From Ophiothrix spiculata (taxonomy: Eukaryota > Echinodermata > Ophiuroidea > Amphilepidida > Ophiotrichidae): a stretch of 28,032 nucleotides of DNA. The stretch is taken from the NCBI GenBank assembly GCA_000969725.1, contig JXSR01S067735.1; one strand, given 5' to 3'. The notes under the pieces are model-generated. The model had not been told where the DNA came from and made no database searches. It worked only from the letters and a program-made list of their open reading frames with translations. Made by a program: the position numbers and the translations under genes. Positions 21,201 through 28,032 of this stretch are shown here, piece by piece. Within the stretch, counting starts at the first letter, position 1, and every line of letters begins with the position of its first letter.

Positions 21201-24200
21201 CCCTGCCCTGCATATTTGTTTACATAATTGTCCAAGTGATTTTCATTGCATACTTACAGCTCCCATAGCTTGTCTGTTTTGTTTGAAGAGTACTGTGTCC
21301 AAGTTCAGAGCTGGGATCTCAGATTTGGCATTCACCACAACTGTATGAAAACAATTCATCAAAATCACATGACATAGTTATTACAGTTAAAGGTGTAGGC
21401 TCCTATTTCAGTATGTTGACATTGGCCTCTGGAATGCATTTTGTGAGGTTAAAATCTTAAATTCCATTTTTTGTCCAACTCTTCAGAAGCAAAAGTATGC
21501 AACTCTGGCGATGAGGTTGTTATATAAATGGAAAATAGATACCAAATACTTTTGCGTTTTTATACCATATCTCCCAAACTATAAAGAATTTGTAAAGGTG
21601 TAGGCTCCTATTTCAGTATGTTGACATTGGCCTCTGGAATGCATTTTGTGAGGTTAAAATCTTAAATTCCATTTTTTTTTCAACTCTTTAGAAGCAAAAG
21701 AAAGTATGCAACTCTGGCGATGAGGTTGTTATGTAAATATACAGAAATTGAAAATAGGTCCCGGGGGGGCCACTTATATACTTTCATGTAGTGTCATCAG
21801 CGAGCAGACCCTCAAATTTTGTACCCTAAACACTGACCTGGGCGATGTGTAATCCTAACCCTTTTCACTGACCTTGGAGTAAAAATGATACCTTTTCACT
21901 GACCAATCATATTTGAAGCACCCTTTTCACTTACCTACAATAAAAAGCCCTTACAAATTATGTGAATGAGATGCCAGGAAATGGCCTGCGGTAATAGAAG
22001 CGACGAATAGGGGGTGAGTTCCAGGCGTTTTTCTGGATTTTTCAAAGGTTTTTATGTTGATTCATGGTCTTAAAATTCATACTGTAATTCGCTGACTACT
22101 TGTTCTTAAAATCAATACCCTAAACGCTGATTTATGCTTCTGAAAGTATACCCTTTTTTCCAATTAGTCATCCACAGTACTGCAACATCACATGTGCCTG
22201 AAAACCATTATGAACTTGTGTTAAATACATACAATTGTATTACACTAGGATGTAATTCTTTGTGTCCAAAATTTATTTGAAGTACTTAACAATAACTGAC
22301 ATATTGGCTTATAATGCATTTAGAGTCCAGCAATTTTTCCCACTGCAACAATGCTGTAACATCTACCGATATGCAGTCTTCAGATTTTATAGAGTAATAA
22401 TAGTAGCTTGCCTAACTACTGCATATCTATAGACGTTAAACAATGTTGATATGATGAAATGTTTGACTCGGAACTTTCCATTTAAGCTGCAAGAACTGAA
22501 AGCGACAAGTTTCAATAAATAATTGATGCCATAGCAACAAATGTGACAAGAGCTAGCATAAAACATAATCATATCAGTAAAGAGTTTCATACTTTGTAGG
22601 ATTGTGGTAAAATATAATGATTTATGAGAGACAAATCCAAAATATTACTTACAAACCTTAGCTTTTGCCATCTTGGCTGATGGCTTGATAACAAGTGTCT
22701 TGGATCACTGCTTCTCTCGGAAAACTTGATGGCAGACTATTCTACAAGTTTCCTATGTTTTGTAATTAATACATGTGATCTAGAATCAAGCTTTTTCTTA
22801 AGCGGGCGCCGAGCGATTTTTACCCCATGGTTTCTGACTTTTTCCCCGGCGGGACAGAACAAATGAGACCCAAGCGCTGACATTTTTCCCACTTCAACAT
22901 CTTGGTCTTGCCATATATAATTTTTTGTCTCTAGTACGAGTCAAAATTTATGAAGAAAATAACTGGAAACATAGACAGACATATTTTGGAAAAACAATTT
23001 TCGTCAGAAAAAAATCAAACAAGTTCTTCTTTTATTGATAAAATTCTTCATATCCAAAAAGAATTTTGGAATTAAAATGCTAAAAAAAACTGGTTCTCTG
23101 GAAATTTTAAGGTCCAGCAGCCGCTTTCTTCATATTTCTTGTCTAGAATGTAGCCTTCATCACGATTGATAACTTTGGCCCCCTTCTTACCTTATTGAAT
23201 AGCTTCACAAATCACTTCAAAGCAAGATGTTTTTTATTTCTAGTGTGTAATCAGACCAAGGCATGAAAGTCATTCTGAAGTCAGAGAGAGTGTTAACTCT
23301 GAACTAATCCTGTAATGTCAGATGAAACTGTCATGATCAGGGCATACACTTACCAAGTTGCCCAATGATGCTAGCTATCTGTCCCATCTCAATCAATGCC
23401 ACATCTTCAGGAAGCACTACATCTGGATAAACAACAGTTGGTACCTACAAACAAGAAATTTCAAACAAAAAATAAAATGGAGTGGGACTTGTTTGAATAT
23501 GGGTGTGTCACTAGCAGATTTGAAATGCCAACCATAAAAATATGAATTTCCAAGAAAAGTGAACCAATCCATTTGCCAAACTTCGAGTTAAAGTTAAACA
23601 AAAATAGCAACTATTTGAAAAACCACACACATTTTCCGAATTTCTTGTGGAAAACCCCCTAAATATGCGTTATTGGAAGCAAATTTCAAATGTTTTAGAG
23701 GTTATGCCTACAGTGATGTCTGGTTTTTAAATTGCTAACATTCCGGCAGATAAAATTTCTTGTCAGGTGGGTAACTTTGAAAAGTTACCTGCCCGACTGG
23801 CTTACTAGTAGGAACCAATGTGGATCCTGTCCTGATTCTTACCTCTTCCAAACCAGCTGAATCTTTAGATGGGCCCTTCTTCTTGGTAGTCTTTTTGACG
23901 TCTATCTTGACACTGTATATGGGAAAAATAAATAAAAATATGCTTTACTCTGCTCATGCAGTGTCAAATATGTTAAATTAAAATTGCCAGCTTTTGATTA
24001 GCTGGTCTTGTGCATTCATCAGTAATAAATATAACTTGAATTTTGTAATTTGGCTGTTAACAGCTGATAGATCCAAAACATATATACTATATTAAAAACT
24101 AATTCCATTCTTTCTAGATCTGCAATTTGGTACCAATTTGAGCCTCTCTAGAAAGATCTTGAATCAATTACTATGTCACTTCAGGTCCTGTTATCATAAG

Positions 24201-27200
24201 TTTTCTATGCAACTCCGGGAGTTTTAATCAACTTGAGCAACTCATGAGGTCACTTCACCATGCTAATTTTGCAAAGTACTGGTATTTTGTTTATAAACGG
24301 GCAATCAAGTAATATTTTTAACATGAAAGATTAATTATCATTACAGGTGCTGCTAGAGGTTAGAGGTTGTATCACATAATAGCACCAGCCCTACAGACAA
24401 TGGCGGGTAATTTTGGTGTCGGGCGGGTTAAGATTGAAAGCTGCTTGTCCAACATGGCAGGTAAATTTTTTTTACATAGACAACATCTAATGATCTCTCT
24501 AAGTTAGTTTGAGTAGGGTCGGTGCCACTAGGGAATTTAAAATGCCATTAATTCTATAAAAATATCACTTTTCAAGAAATATTTCATATATAGGGTCGCA
24601 TGTCATAAGGTGGTCCTAAAATGCGTTACATGGTAAATTTGGTCAAAAAAACTATTTTCACATATGTTGTAGGTATTGTTGTCTTCTTTCAAGAAAACCA
24701 ACTTTTAAGTCCAACACCATAATAATTTTTGCATAATTAGCTAATTAGTAGTTAACCTCTCCATAGACGGCAATGTAAATCTGAAACTTCAAACGCGTTT
24801 TTCTCAAAATCGACCTTTTTTACACAAACAAGCGGCAAATCTTTTCGGTACATGGTATCAAGTTCAATTTTTTCAGCATATATTCTTGACATGCTAGTAG
24901 TTATTTTGATACATTAAACTTAAATCAGTCTTATGTTGGTCTTGGTGATAATTACTGTCAATTAATTAGCATATTTTCAACATCGTCAAATCATAAATTA
25001 TTATTTTAGCTTATATCATATCTGAAAATGAGCAAACAAGGTTACATTTATTCATTTGAATGATCAAAAACAATGCAATTGTTAATAAACAAAGTCAATA
25101 CGATATTTTTGCACAAATTACTAGTAATTAATTTCTTAATTAGCCTTAAGAATCCCTGCTGCACATATAGCGCGCTAAATGAATACTCTTTGTGATCAAA
25201 ATAGCAAATCCAACCCTTTTTGGTTTGAGATTTTTTCTTGATGAAGAACCTATTAATTTAAGGCCATTGAATGAGACCTATCTGTTTCTCATGCTGTAAA
25301 ACAAATTATTAAATAAAATCATGTTTTATCCTCTAATTAATTTAAAACAAATAACATAATAAATCTCATTATGCCCAAGCTGATCCAAGCAGTCCATTGT
25401 CCAATTCATTAAAAGTCTACACCAATGCTAAGAACAGTATCTTTGTGAATATATTCATGACTGCTTGTTATGACAGTTTATAAATGCTGCCTTTCTTTGA
25501 TTCTTAAAAAGTAATTCAAAGAAAAATTCAAGAATAATTGCACAGTATGATTACAAAATCAATTATAATTTTTTCAATTACTAAAGCTAATTTTTAAAGC
25601 ACTACATGTAGATAAATCAAGATTTTGTATGTTTTGCAGTACGTTGAATTCGCTTGCTACACATGTACAGGACAAACTCTGAAGATCAATCCATCGCTAT
25701 TTCAAAATTCATTAATATGCATCATCCCAGATTTTTTAACCTTAGAAAATGAAGTATTAATTTATTTCTAAAGTGAAATGGATGTAAAATTAAAAAGTTC
25801 AAATCATTGTTGATTCTAAAGTATAGAAGAACCTACTCAAACTACACTTTCACCAAATAATTCTGAAAGTGTTAGCATTAATATGAGCCATAATAAAGCT
25901 TATTAGGACAATTGGTTGCAAAGATACAACAAATTCTAGAAATATTTAACTCGAAAAATCAGTATTCCCTATACTTTACTATGTACCGCATCCACCTGCT
26001 CCGTCACCCTGACTCTTCCAAGTTCAACCCATTGTCTTTTCAAAAGTAGACAACCTATTATAACCAAACTTTCACCATACAAAGATTGAAGTTTTAGCTG
26101 TAAATGAGCTATAAATTAGCTTATTATGGCAAGGGTTGCAAAGATACAGTAAATTTTGTGGATGGCCGTCCGAAAAAATGTAACACCGGCACCTTATTTT
26201 GGTACCCATCTCATGACATGCAACCATTATTCATATTCAAATTTGTACAATCTTGAGTTTAATTTGTACAAAATAGCAACTTTTTTAAACCACATAAATG
26301 TTCCGAGTTTGTTGTGAAAAAACACCCAAATTGGTGCCATACTGCCATTATAGGAAATTTCTATTTTTCAGAGAAAAGTGACGTTTCGTTTTTTAAGATT
26401 GTTGAAATTCGGCTGGGCAGACAAATTTCTTGTCTGGCGGGATAACTTTGTAAAGTTATCTGCCCGACTTGCTAGTACAAAAAATGCCAATGGTCACCCC
26501 TGTTCTAACCTCGCAACCACTTTGAATGGACAACAACAATGTATTTTGAGAAGTGGGTTGTCATCTCATGCATATATGAGTATGTTCTACTAAGTATTGT
26601 TTTCAGCTTCGGATGGACAACATTTGATGGAAGGAACAATGCTAGTTTACCAGGGTCAATTACCTTTCAACTTCCTCCTCTGTATCGCTGCTAAGAGACA
26701 AAGTACTGGATCCATCACCATTTGAACTATCTTCAGAATCAGATGAATCGGCGCTGGAGTCCGAGGTATCATTATCGCTATTCACCTCATACACAGGGGG
26801 TTTCTTATCAACTCTGTTGACCTCTAATACGACCTGAACTTCCTTTACTTTGTCATTGCTGTCCATGTCTTCGTCCTCATCTTGGGAGTCCGGGTAATCA
26901 GCTACCAGTTGAATAGAATGGGTAATCATTGGCTCAACATTGCTACTGCTTATTGAATCATTATCAGGCGGCTCAACTTTAATAAATGCAAGGTTATCAT
27001 CCCTCTGTTTAGATTCAGTTTTTGAACCACTACCATTTTCTTTCAAAATGTCATTTGAGGAAAGTAAATTCCCACCTAAACTGTTATCATCCAGTTTGTG
27101 ACAATCATTGTTGTTAGCCTTCATTTCATCAGTGTTATTATCGGTATACAAGTTGTCCTTGTTTATTTCTGTTAAGTTTTGAACACCGATTTCTTCATGT

Positions 27201-27295
27201 GTGACGTCTTTGAGAGCTGCATTTTGTCTATGTGCTACTTCTGTGACACCTCCATCAGCATCTGGATCTATTCTGACCAGCTCAGTTGTATCCAT
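8631..27295 (-). CDS. NAF1: NAF1, H/ACA ribonucleoprotein assembly factor (8 coding exons, complete CDS)
   Basis: Known role: NAF1 is a nuclear, non-core factor that binds dyskerin/NHP2/NOP10 early in H/ACA snoRNP and telomerase RNP assembly and is later exchanged for GAR1. Seen here: joining eight minus-strand exons (given separately) yields 1887 nt = 628 residues plus TGA, with every junction GT/AG and in phase. Domains: acidic Ser/Asp/Glu-rich N-terminus (1-210, densest 170-210), Lys-rich linker (212-234), Gar1/Naf1 core (about 235-345), conserved GSDASWKND and EEPPPE block (349-363), Arg/Lys-rich stretch (about 373-413), and Pro-rich tail (415-628). The start ATG at 27295 has A at -3 and G at +4. 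Vertebrate NAF1 is roughly 490 residues, so this protein is longer, mainly at both low-complexity ends. Introns are 2751, 398, 2013, 308, 1229, 3400 and 6679 bp. No frameshift or internal stop was seen, so it is probably functional. Confidence 0.95.
9384..11298. mobile_element. Long-TIR element (arms ~210-220 bp) split by a later insertion
   Basis: Left arm 9384-9545 continues at 10583-10625. Right arm 11080-11298 is its inverted copy. Both contain TGTGCACGGATTAAAGATGA at the outer side, GAAATCGGCTGAAAAATAA in the middle and CCATTCCAATGGGATTTA-like sequence at the inner edge (left arm has CATTCCAATGGGATTTA). Without the insert at 9546-10580 it is about 880 bp and has no transposase frame. It fills much of the 3' part of NAF1 intron 7. 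Confidence 0.75.
9546..10580. mobile_element. ~1.03-kb long-TIR element with TA target site (nested)
   Basis: The ends CCAGGTGTCCCAAAAAATGG and its complement open arms of about 220 bp that stay similar through GATACCTATGTCAGAAACGC and TTTGTTCAAAATTCAACAAA. TA flanks both ends (9544-9545 and 10581-10582). It interrupts the left arm of the 9384-11298 element, and the uninterrupted right arm shows what the empty site looked like. TA target choice and the termini suggest the Tc1/mariner superfamily. No coding capacity. Confidence 0.82.
12555..12733 (+). mobile_element. Short retroposed 3' fragment with (AAAC)n tail inside the LINE
   Basis: The LINE sequence GTCAAGCACT resumes as ACTCCAAATTGC after this piece, and CACT occurs at both joints (12551-12554 and 12734-12737). 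The insert ends CCTGAATAAAAAACAAACAAAC: a polyadenylation signal-like AATAAA followed by an (AAAC)n tail, as in a truncated LINE or SINE copy. Confidence 0.6.
12942..13229. mobile_element. 288-bp hAT-like MITE with CAAGGACTTT subrepeats inside the LINE
   Basis: CAGGGTTCGTAC at the left mirrors GTACGAACTCTG at the right, and CACCTC flanks both sides (12936-12941 and 13230-13235). The wider pair TTCACCTC/TGCACCTC is close to an 8-bp duplication, as expected for hAT. The interior is built from repeated TTTCAAGGACT units. Removing the insert rejoins the LINE frame from SGFTS to EELSAVYSGYV. Confidence 0.78.
13633..13833. mobile_element. 201-bp MITE with 21-bp perfect TIRs and TA target site
   Basis: 13633-13653 is the exact reverse complement of 13813-13833 (outermost bases CTGTAAAACAAGAAATATT). 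TA precedes and follows. It sits in the 3' untranslated part of the LINE and is another Tc1/mariner-type non-autonomous insertion. Confidence 0.85.
14219..15449. mobile_element. 1.23-kb long-TIR element with CAGGGTGTCCCA ends and TA target site
   Basis: The left end CAGGGTGTCCCAATAAAAAT and right end are inverted copies flanked by TA (14217-14218 and 15450-15451). The similarity continues for about 200 bases per arm, through TTTTATTTTTGATCATATCT, CGAGCCGTTCTTGAGAAAA and, at the inner edge, CCATTCCAATGG. A (CAA)n run lies at 14554-14590. The frames inside (about 63 codons) are not transposase-like. Confidence 0.85.
14554..14590 (+). repeat. (CAA)n microsatellite
   Basis: Imperfect AAC/CAA triplet repeat inside the 14219-15449 element. 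Confidence 0.8.
15957..16012 (-). CDS. NAF1: NAF1 coding exon 7 (56-nt small exon)
   Basis: Exon 6 leaves two bases over and exon 8 needs one, so an intervening exon of length 2 modulo 3 is required. This 56-nt segment fits. It has a long pyrimidine tract ending TTCCTTATATAG, an open frame S-ERDNCEPTEDGRQQRRQR-D (395-414), and a strong donor AGAGAG|GTGAGTG. The Glu-Pro-x-Glu-Asp pattern followed by Arg/Gln resembles the matching part of vertebrate NAF1. It lies 104 bp from an inverted-repeat element at 16117-16556. RNA evidence would settle it. Confidence 0.82.
16117..16556. mobile_element. 440-bp MITE with 28-bp perfect TIRs
   Basis: TGACCCATCATATCGAAAGG at 16117-16136 begins a 28-bp terminal repeat ending TACCTTAA at 16144. 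Its exact complement is 16529-16556. A weaker match extends a few bases outward (ATATTTGAC against ATATGTGAC). It lies in NAF1 intron 6, just upstream of exon 7 in gene orientation. Confidence 0.85.
16685..16859. repeat. Imperfect foldback repeat truncated by the assembly gap
   Basis: GAATCAACAAC, GCATCC, TGCGTC and GTATTTTTAT between 16698 and 16739 recur inverted between 16769 and 16812. The GTGGCTTTAGCC block (16747-16758) then recurs at 16820-16831 in direct orientation. Related words (CACGAATCAACAA) appear again at 17183-17195 beyond the gap, so a repeat probably spans it and may have caused the gap. Confidence 0.55.
16860..16909. other. Assembly gap (50 N)
   Basis: Fifty consecutive undetermined bases, probably a fixed-size placeholder, so the true length is unknown. 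The gap lies in NAF1 intron 6 and touches no exon identified here. Confidence 0.99.
16910..18408. other. Intron 6 DNA with no supported gene
   Basis: AT-rich. An 81-codon plus-strand frame (17911-18156) and a 105-codon minus-strand frame (17300-16983) have no recognisable motif or codon-bias signal. A (AATTAT)n-like run follows the gap. Confidence 0.4.
18408..18553. mobile_element. ~146-bp near-palindromic hairpin element
   Basis: TGGTTTATTCAGAGTC on the left matches GACTCTGAATAAACCA on the right. Inner pairs CGATATGCA/TGCATATCG, GTCCATCGAC/GTCGATGGGC, GCAGTCTTTA/TAAAGACTGC and GCGCTAT/ATAGCGC follow in order. Nearly the whole element folds on a short central loop (around 18477-18490). It may be a MITE; a transcribed hairpin is possible but not shown. 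Confidence 0.75.
19145..19385. mobile_element. ~240-bp MITE with GGTTTAA/GTTAGACC-rich arms
   Basis: The left arm, starting AAGGTTTAAAAGTTAAACC, and right arm, ending CTAACTCTTAAACCTCTT, are inverted repeats over about 48 bp. Each is made of internal AAGTTAGACC/GGTTTAA units. Its edge is 28 bp from the donor of NAF1 exon 6. Confidence 0.72.
19413..19559 (-). CDS. NAF1: NAF1 coding exon 6 (GSDASWKND block and basic stretch)
   Basis: 147 nt, acceptor TTGTTCTCAG, donor AAGAAG|GTAATTT. It encodes residues 346-394 plus two bases. EKGSDASWKND and EEPPPE are the NAF1-specific signature just after the core. It then runs through an acidic SDDEQEK segment into GRRRKRPQR. A weaker internal donor-like site (AATG|GTAAAG) lies upstream in the same exon and would be phase-compatible with exon 8. 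Confidence 0.94.
19880..20095. mobile_element. 216-bp foldback MITE
   Basis: GGCCACAACTTTGTG (19880-19894) is the exact complement of 20081-20095. The arms continue with CGCAACCTGGCCA/TGGCCAGGTTGCGG, AGCCTTAATTTTCCA and ATGGC pairs for about 65 bases. It lies in NAF1 intron 5. Confidence 0.85.
20362..20634 (+). repeat. Three-copy 84-bp tandem repeat with G-run spacers
   Basis: Copies start AAGAGGTACATCAAAC at 20362, 20453 and 20537 and are almost identical through GAAACAGCTCTTCGG. They differ only in the length and shape of the following G run (GGGGGAGGGGGGAG, GGGGGAG, GGGGGAGGGGGGCGGGGGG). The basic period of 84 is a multiple of three, so a repetitive minus-strand frame stays open by chance. 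It lies in NAF1 intron 5. Confidence 0.93.
20789..20949 (-). CDS. NAF1: NAF1 coding exon 5 (Gar1/Naf1 core)
   Basis: 161 nt, acceptor TTTTGTTTCAG, donor AAAGA|GTAAGTTT. It encodes residues 293-345 plus two bases. It opens with IFDVFGPV, the most conserved motif of the Gar1/Naf1 family, and continues with YSVAFNSAEDI, FFAPHIKD and AYIFTDKLK, which fit NAF1 rather than GAR1. Confidence 0.95.
21258..21340 (-). CDS. NAF1: NAF1 coding exon 4 (Gar1/Naf1 core)
   Basis: 83 nt, acceptor TTTTCATACAG, donor GGAGCT|GTAAGTATG. It encodes residues 265-292 with LNLDTVLFKQNRQAMGA, matching the family pattern of a variable loop followed by a conserved strand with a Phe-Lys-x-x-Arg-Gln-Ala motif. Confidence 0.93.
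21390..21760 (+). repeat. Direct duplication of a ~150-bp unit
   Basis: The block beginning AAAGGTGTAGGCTCCTATTT at 21390 recurs at 21594 with about 95% or better identity through GCAACTCTGGCGATGAGGTTG. The units are separated by about 50 unrelated bases. Differences include a small AAAG-type insertion and a T-run length change. It lies in NAF1 intron 3. Confidence 0.9.
21765..22165. repeat. Repeat with CCCTTTTCACTGACC subunits
   Basis: CC(C)TTTTCACTGACC or a close variant occurs near 21858, 21890 and 21920, giving about three degenerate 31-32-bp units. Related phrases (TACCCTAAACACTGACC, ATACCCTAAACGCTGA, GTATACCC) lie on both sides. The block starts with a G run at 21763. It looks like a dispersed repeat with internal satellite structure. 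Confidence 0.6.
22166..23340. other. Intron 3 remainder, nothing recognised
   Basis: AT-rich. There is a small GC-richer patch at 22800-22860 but no supported gene, RNA or repeat boundary. Confidence 0.4.
23354..23444 (-). CDS. NAF1: NAF1 coding exon 3 (start of Gar1/Naf1 core)
   Basis: 91 nt, acceptor TTTGTAG, donor CTTG|GTAAGTG. It encodes residues 235-264 and one base of codon 265, including PEDVALIEMGQIASIIGQL, the first strands of the Gar1/Naf1 core fold. The phase (one leftover base) matches exon 4. Confidence 0.93.
23508..23822 (+). repeat. Dispersed repeat family, copy 1 (3' hairpin and CTAGT end)
   Basis: Similar to 24525-24592 plus 26225-26480. Shared landmarks in order are CACTAG with AAATGCCA, AAAATAGCAACT, AACCACA, TTCCGA, AAATTTCTTGTC, then a hairpin around TAACTTTGAAAAGTTA, GCCCGACT and CTAGTA. 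It occupies most of NAF1 intron 2. No coding potential. Confidence 0.75.
23843..23912 (-). CDS. NAF1: NAF1 coding exon 2 (lysine-rich linker)
   Basis: 70 nt. The acceptor ends CCCATATACAG and the donor is GAAGAG|GTAAGAAT. It completes Ser211 and encodes VKIDVKKTTKKKGPSK and onward to residue 234, a basic linker between the acidic region and the core domain. It ends on a codon boundary. It was found by looking for a phase-compatible exon between exons 1 and 3. Confidence 0.88.
24525..26483 (+). repeat. Dispersed repeat family, copy 2, split by a 1.6-kb insertion
   Basis: The 5' part (24525-24592, GCCACTAGGGAATTTAAAAT) matches the start of copy 1. The remainder resumes at about 26225 and runs to GCCCGACTTGCTAGTA near 26478. 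In copy 1 the corresponding sequence is continuous, so the block 24593-26225 is best read as a later insertion. Confidence 0.62.
24593..26225. mobile_element. ~1.63-kb insertion with imperfect GCATGTCAT ends
   Basis: GGGTCGCATGTCAT at the left is approximately mirrored by ATGACATGCAACC at the right. The interior has degenerate direct repeats: AGCTTATTAGGACAATTGGTTGCAAAGATACAACAAATT (near 25900) recurs in changed form near 26120. ATTAGCTAATTAG-like words also recur around 24730-25140. No open frame of note. The ends are less certain than for the other elements. Confidence 0.5.
26664..27295 (-). CDS. NAF1: NAF1 coding exon 1 (acidic N-terminal region)
   Basis: 632 nt encoding residues 1-210 plus two bases of codon 211. 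The sequence is rich in D, E, S and N; residues 170-210 are an almost pure Ser/Asp/Glu tract with many casein-kinase-2-like sites, as is usual for NAF1 upstream of the core domain. The reading frame runs through the splice donor (AAAG|GTAATT at 26664/26663) to a stop shortly afterwards, so the donor is placed where the next exon continues in frame as serine 211. Confidence 0.9.
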
Positions 27296-27331
27296 GATTG
27301 CTGTATTATCAAGACATCACTTACGGTAGAT
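27296..27331 (-). other. NAF1: Probable NAF1 5'UTR segment after an upstream intron
   Basis: On the minus strand a pyrimidine-rich tract ending CATTTTGTAG lies immediately upstream of 27331, an excellent splice acceptor 36 nt before the ATG. It suggests that the first coding exon starts here and that a non-coding first exon and the promoter lie at higher coordinates. A GTAAGT inside this leader has no partner far enough away to form an intron. This is inference only. Confidence 0.45.
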
Positions 27332-27334
27332 CTA

Positions 27335-27475
27335 CAAAATGGAAAAGAAAACAATGAGTGAAGAATTAATACCAAGGTCATGAAATTCAAAATGGAAAAG
27401 AAATCAATGAGTGAAGAATACCAATTCAAACATTTAAATTGAAAAAGGAAACAATGACAAGAATACCAATATGTT
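27335..27475. repeat. Degenerate ~55-bp tandem repeat upstream of NAF1
   Basis: AAAATGGAAAAGAAAACAAT with GAGTGAAGAAT occurs at 27335, again at about 27390 and in shortened form at about 27437. On the minus strand the first copy supplies the pyrimidine tract of the presumed 5'UTR splice acceptor. Confidence 0.7.
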
Positions 27476-28032
27476 GGTGGTGCACAGTTTTGGGGTTTTA
27501 CCGATAACGGATTTTTGAAGCCCCAAAAGATACACCCAATTGACGACTTTTAGTACATGAACTGAGTGTTATTTGATAGTGATCAGATGATAGATCACAG
27601 ACATCCGTTGCTACAAAAGGTGCCTCTGCTTCATATTTTGAAATTTTGTCAGCTTTTTGCAGGAGTCGATGGCTGTGAACTCAGACCCTATATGGAATGC
27701 AATGGAATATATGGGTCTGTAGCTCAGACTACTGTACACTAAAATTTTATAAATGCATGATAAAAGTACACATTTTGATTTTTTTCCTATCAAAAAACAT
27801 TTCAGTGGATGCTCGTTAATATTGTTTACAATAAAACATGAGTAATATAGATATTAAGAAAAAAGAAGATGGCAAATAGCAAAAAAGGTCAATTGTTAAT
27901 TTCAGAGATTGCATGTGTTGCATAGCCATATATACAATGTATAGGAAAAGCTGTCGAACCATTTAACTTTTGTTTTGGTTCAGGACTAGCCTCAGCACAG
28001 ACGTTCTGATCTATTATAGGCCTGAGGAAATC
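27476..28032. other. Presumed 5' flank or first intron of NAF1
   Basis: No second gene. Two small inverted repeats are visible: TTTTGGGG/CCCCAAAA (27489-27527) and CAGACCCTATAT/ATATATGGGTCTG (27682-27719). No promoter element could be assigned with confidence. Confidence 0.4.

Noticed and set aside
27296-27326. GTAAGT and a later ACAG in the NAF1 leader considered as an intron
   Set aside because: The distance is only about 25 bases, too short for a spliceosomal intron.

Overview
The window is invertebrate nuclear DNA: AT-rich, intron-containing and full of interspersed repeats, with one recognisable host gene. Frequent TAGGCCTA-like words, TTGA/TCAA-tailed retroelements, a 50-base run of N (16860-16909) and the style of the LINE proteins suggest a draft assembly of a marine deuterostome (echinoderm or hemichordate type). 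That placement is a guess; it does not come from a marker gene.

Host gene. A complete coding sequence for NAF1, the H/ACA snoRNP assembly factor, lies on the minus strand in eight coding exons between 27295 and 8631. The exons are 27295-26664, 23912-23843, 23444-23354, 21340-21258, 20949-20789, 19559-19413, 16012-15957 and 9277-8631. All junctions are GT/AG, all phases agree, and the total is 1887 nt, or 628 residues plus a stop. Exon order gives an acidic serine-rich N-terminus, a lysine-rich linker, the Gar1/Naf1 core, the conserved GSDASWKND-EPPPE block, a basic stretch, and a long proline-rich tail. Exon 7 is only 56 nt and is needed to bring exons 6 and 8 into one frame. A strong acceptor 36 nt upstream of the ATG suggests a further 5'UTR exon outside or near the end of the window.

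Layout. 1-8300 (downstream of NAF1) has no intact gene. It holds two LINE 3' fragments, a tRNA-derived SINE remnant, several inverted-repeat (MITE-like) elements including a 959-bp one with 6-bp target duplications, and a possible decayed recombinase-like fragment near 4254-4510. 8631-27330 is NAF1. Its introns are swollen by mobile DNA. Intron 7 (6.7 kb) is mostly a nest: a mariner-type element contains a LINE and a long-TIR element, and the LINE itself carries three later insertions; next to it one long-TIR element has been split by another. Intron 6 carries three inverted-repeat elements and the assembly gap. Introns 5 and 3 carry tandem and duplicated repeats. Introns 2 and 1 share a dispersed repeat family with a conserved hairpin, the intron 1 copy being split by a 1.6-kb insertion. 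27331-28032 is the presumed 5' flank, with a degenerate tandem repeat and no second gene.

I did not find a convincing new multi-gene system. The most unusual content is the insertion stratigraphy inside NAF1 and a few element families whose ends can be defined from this window alone.
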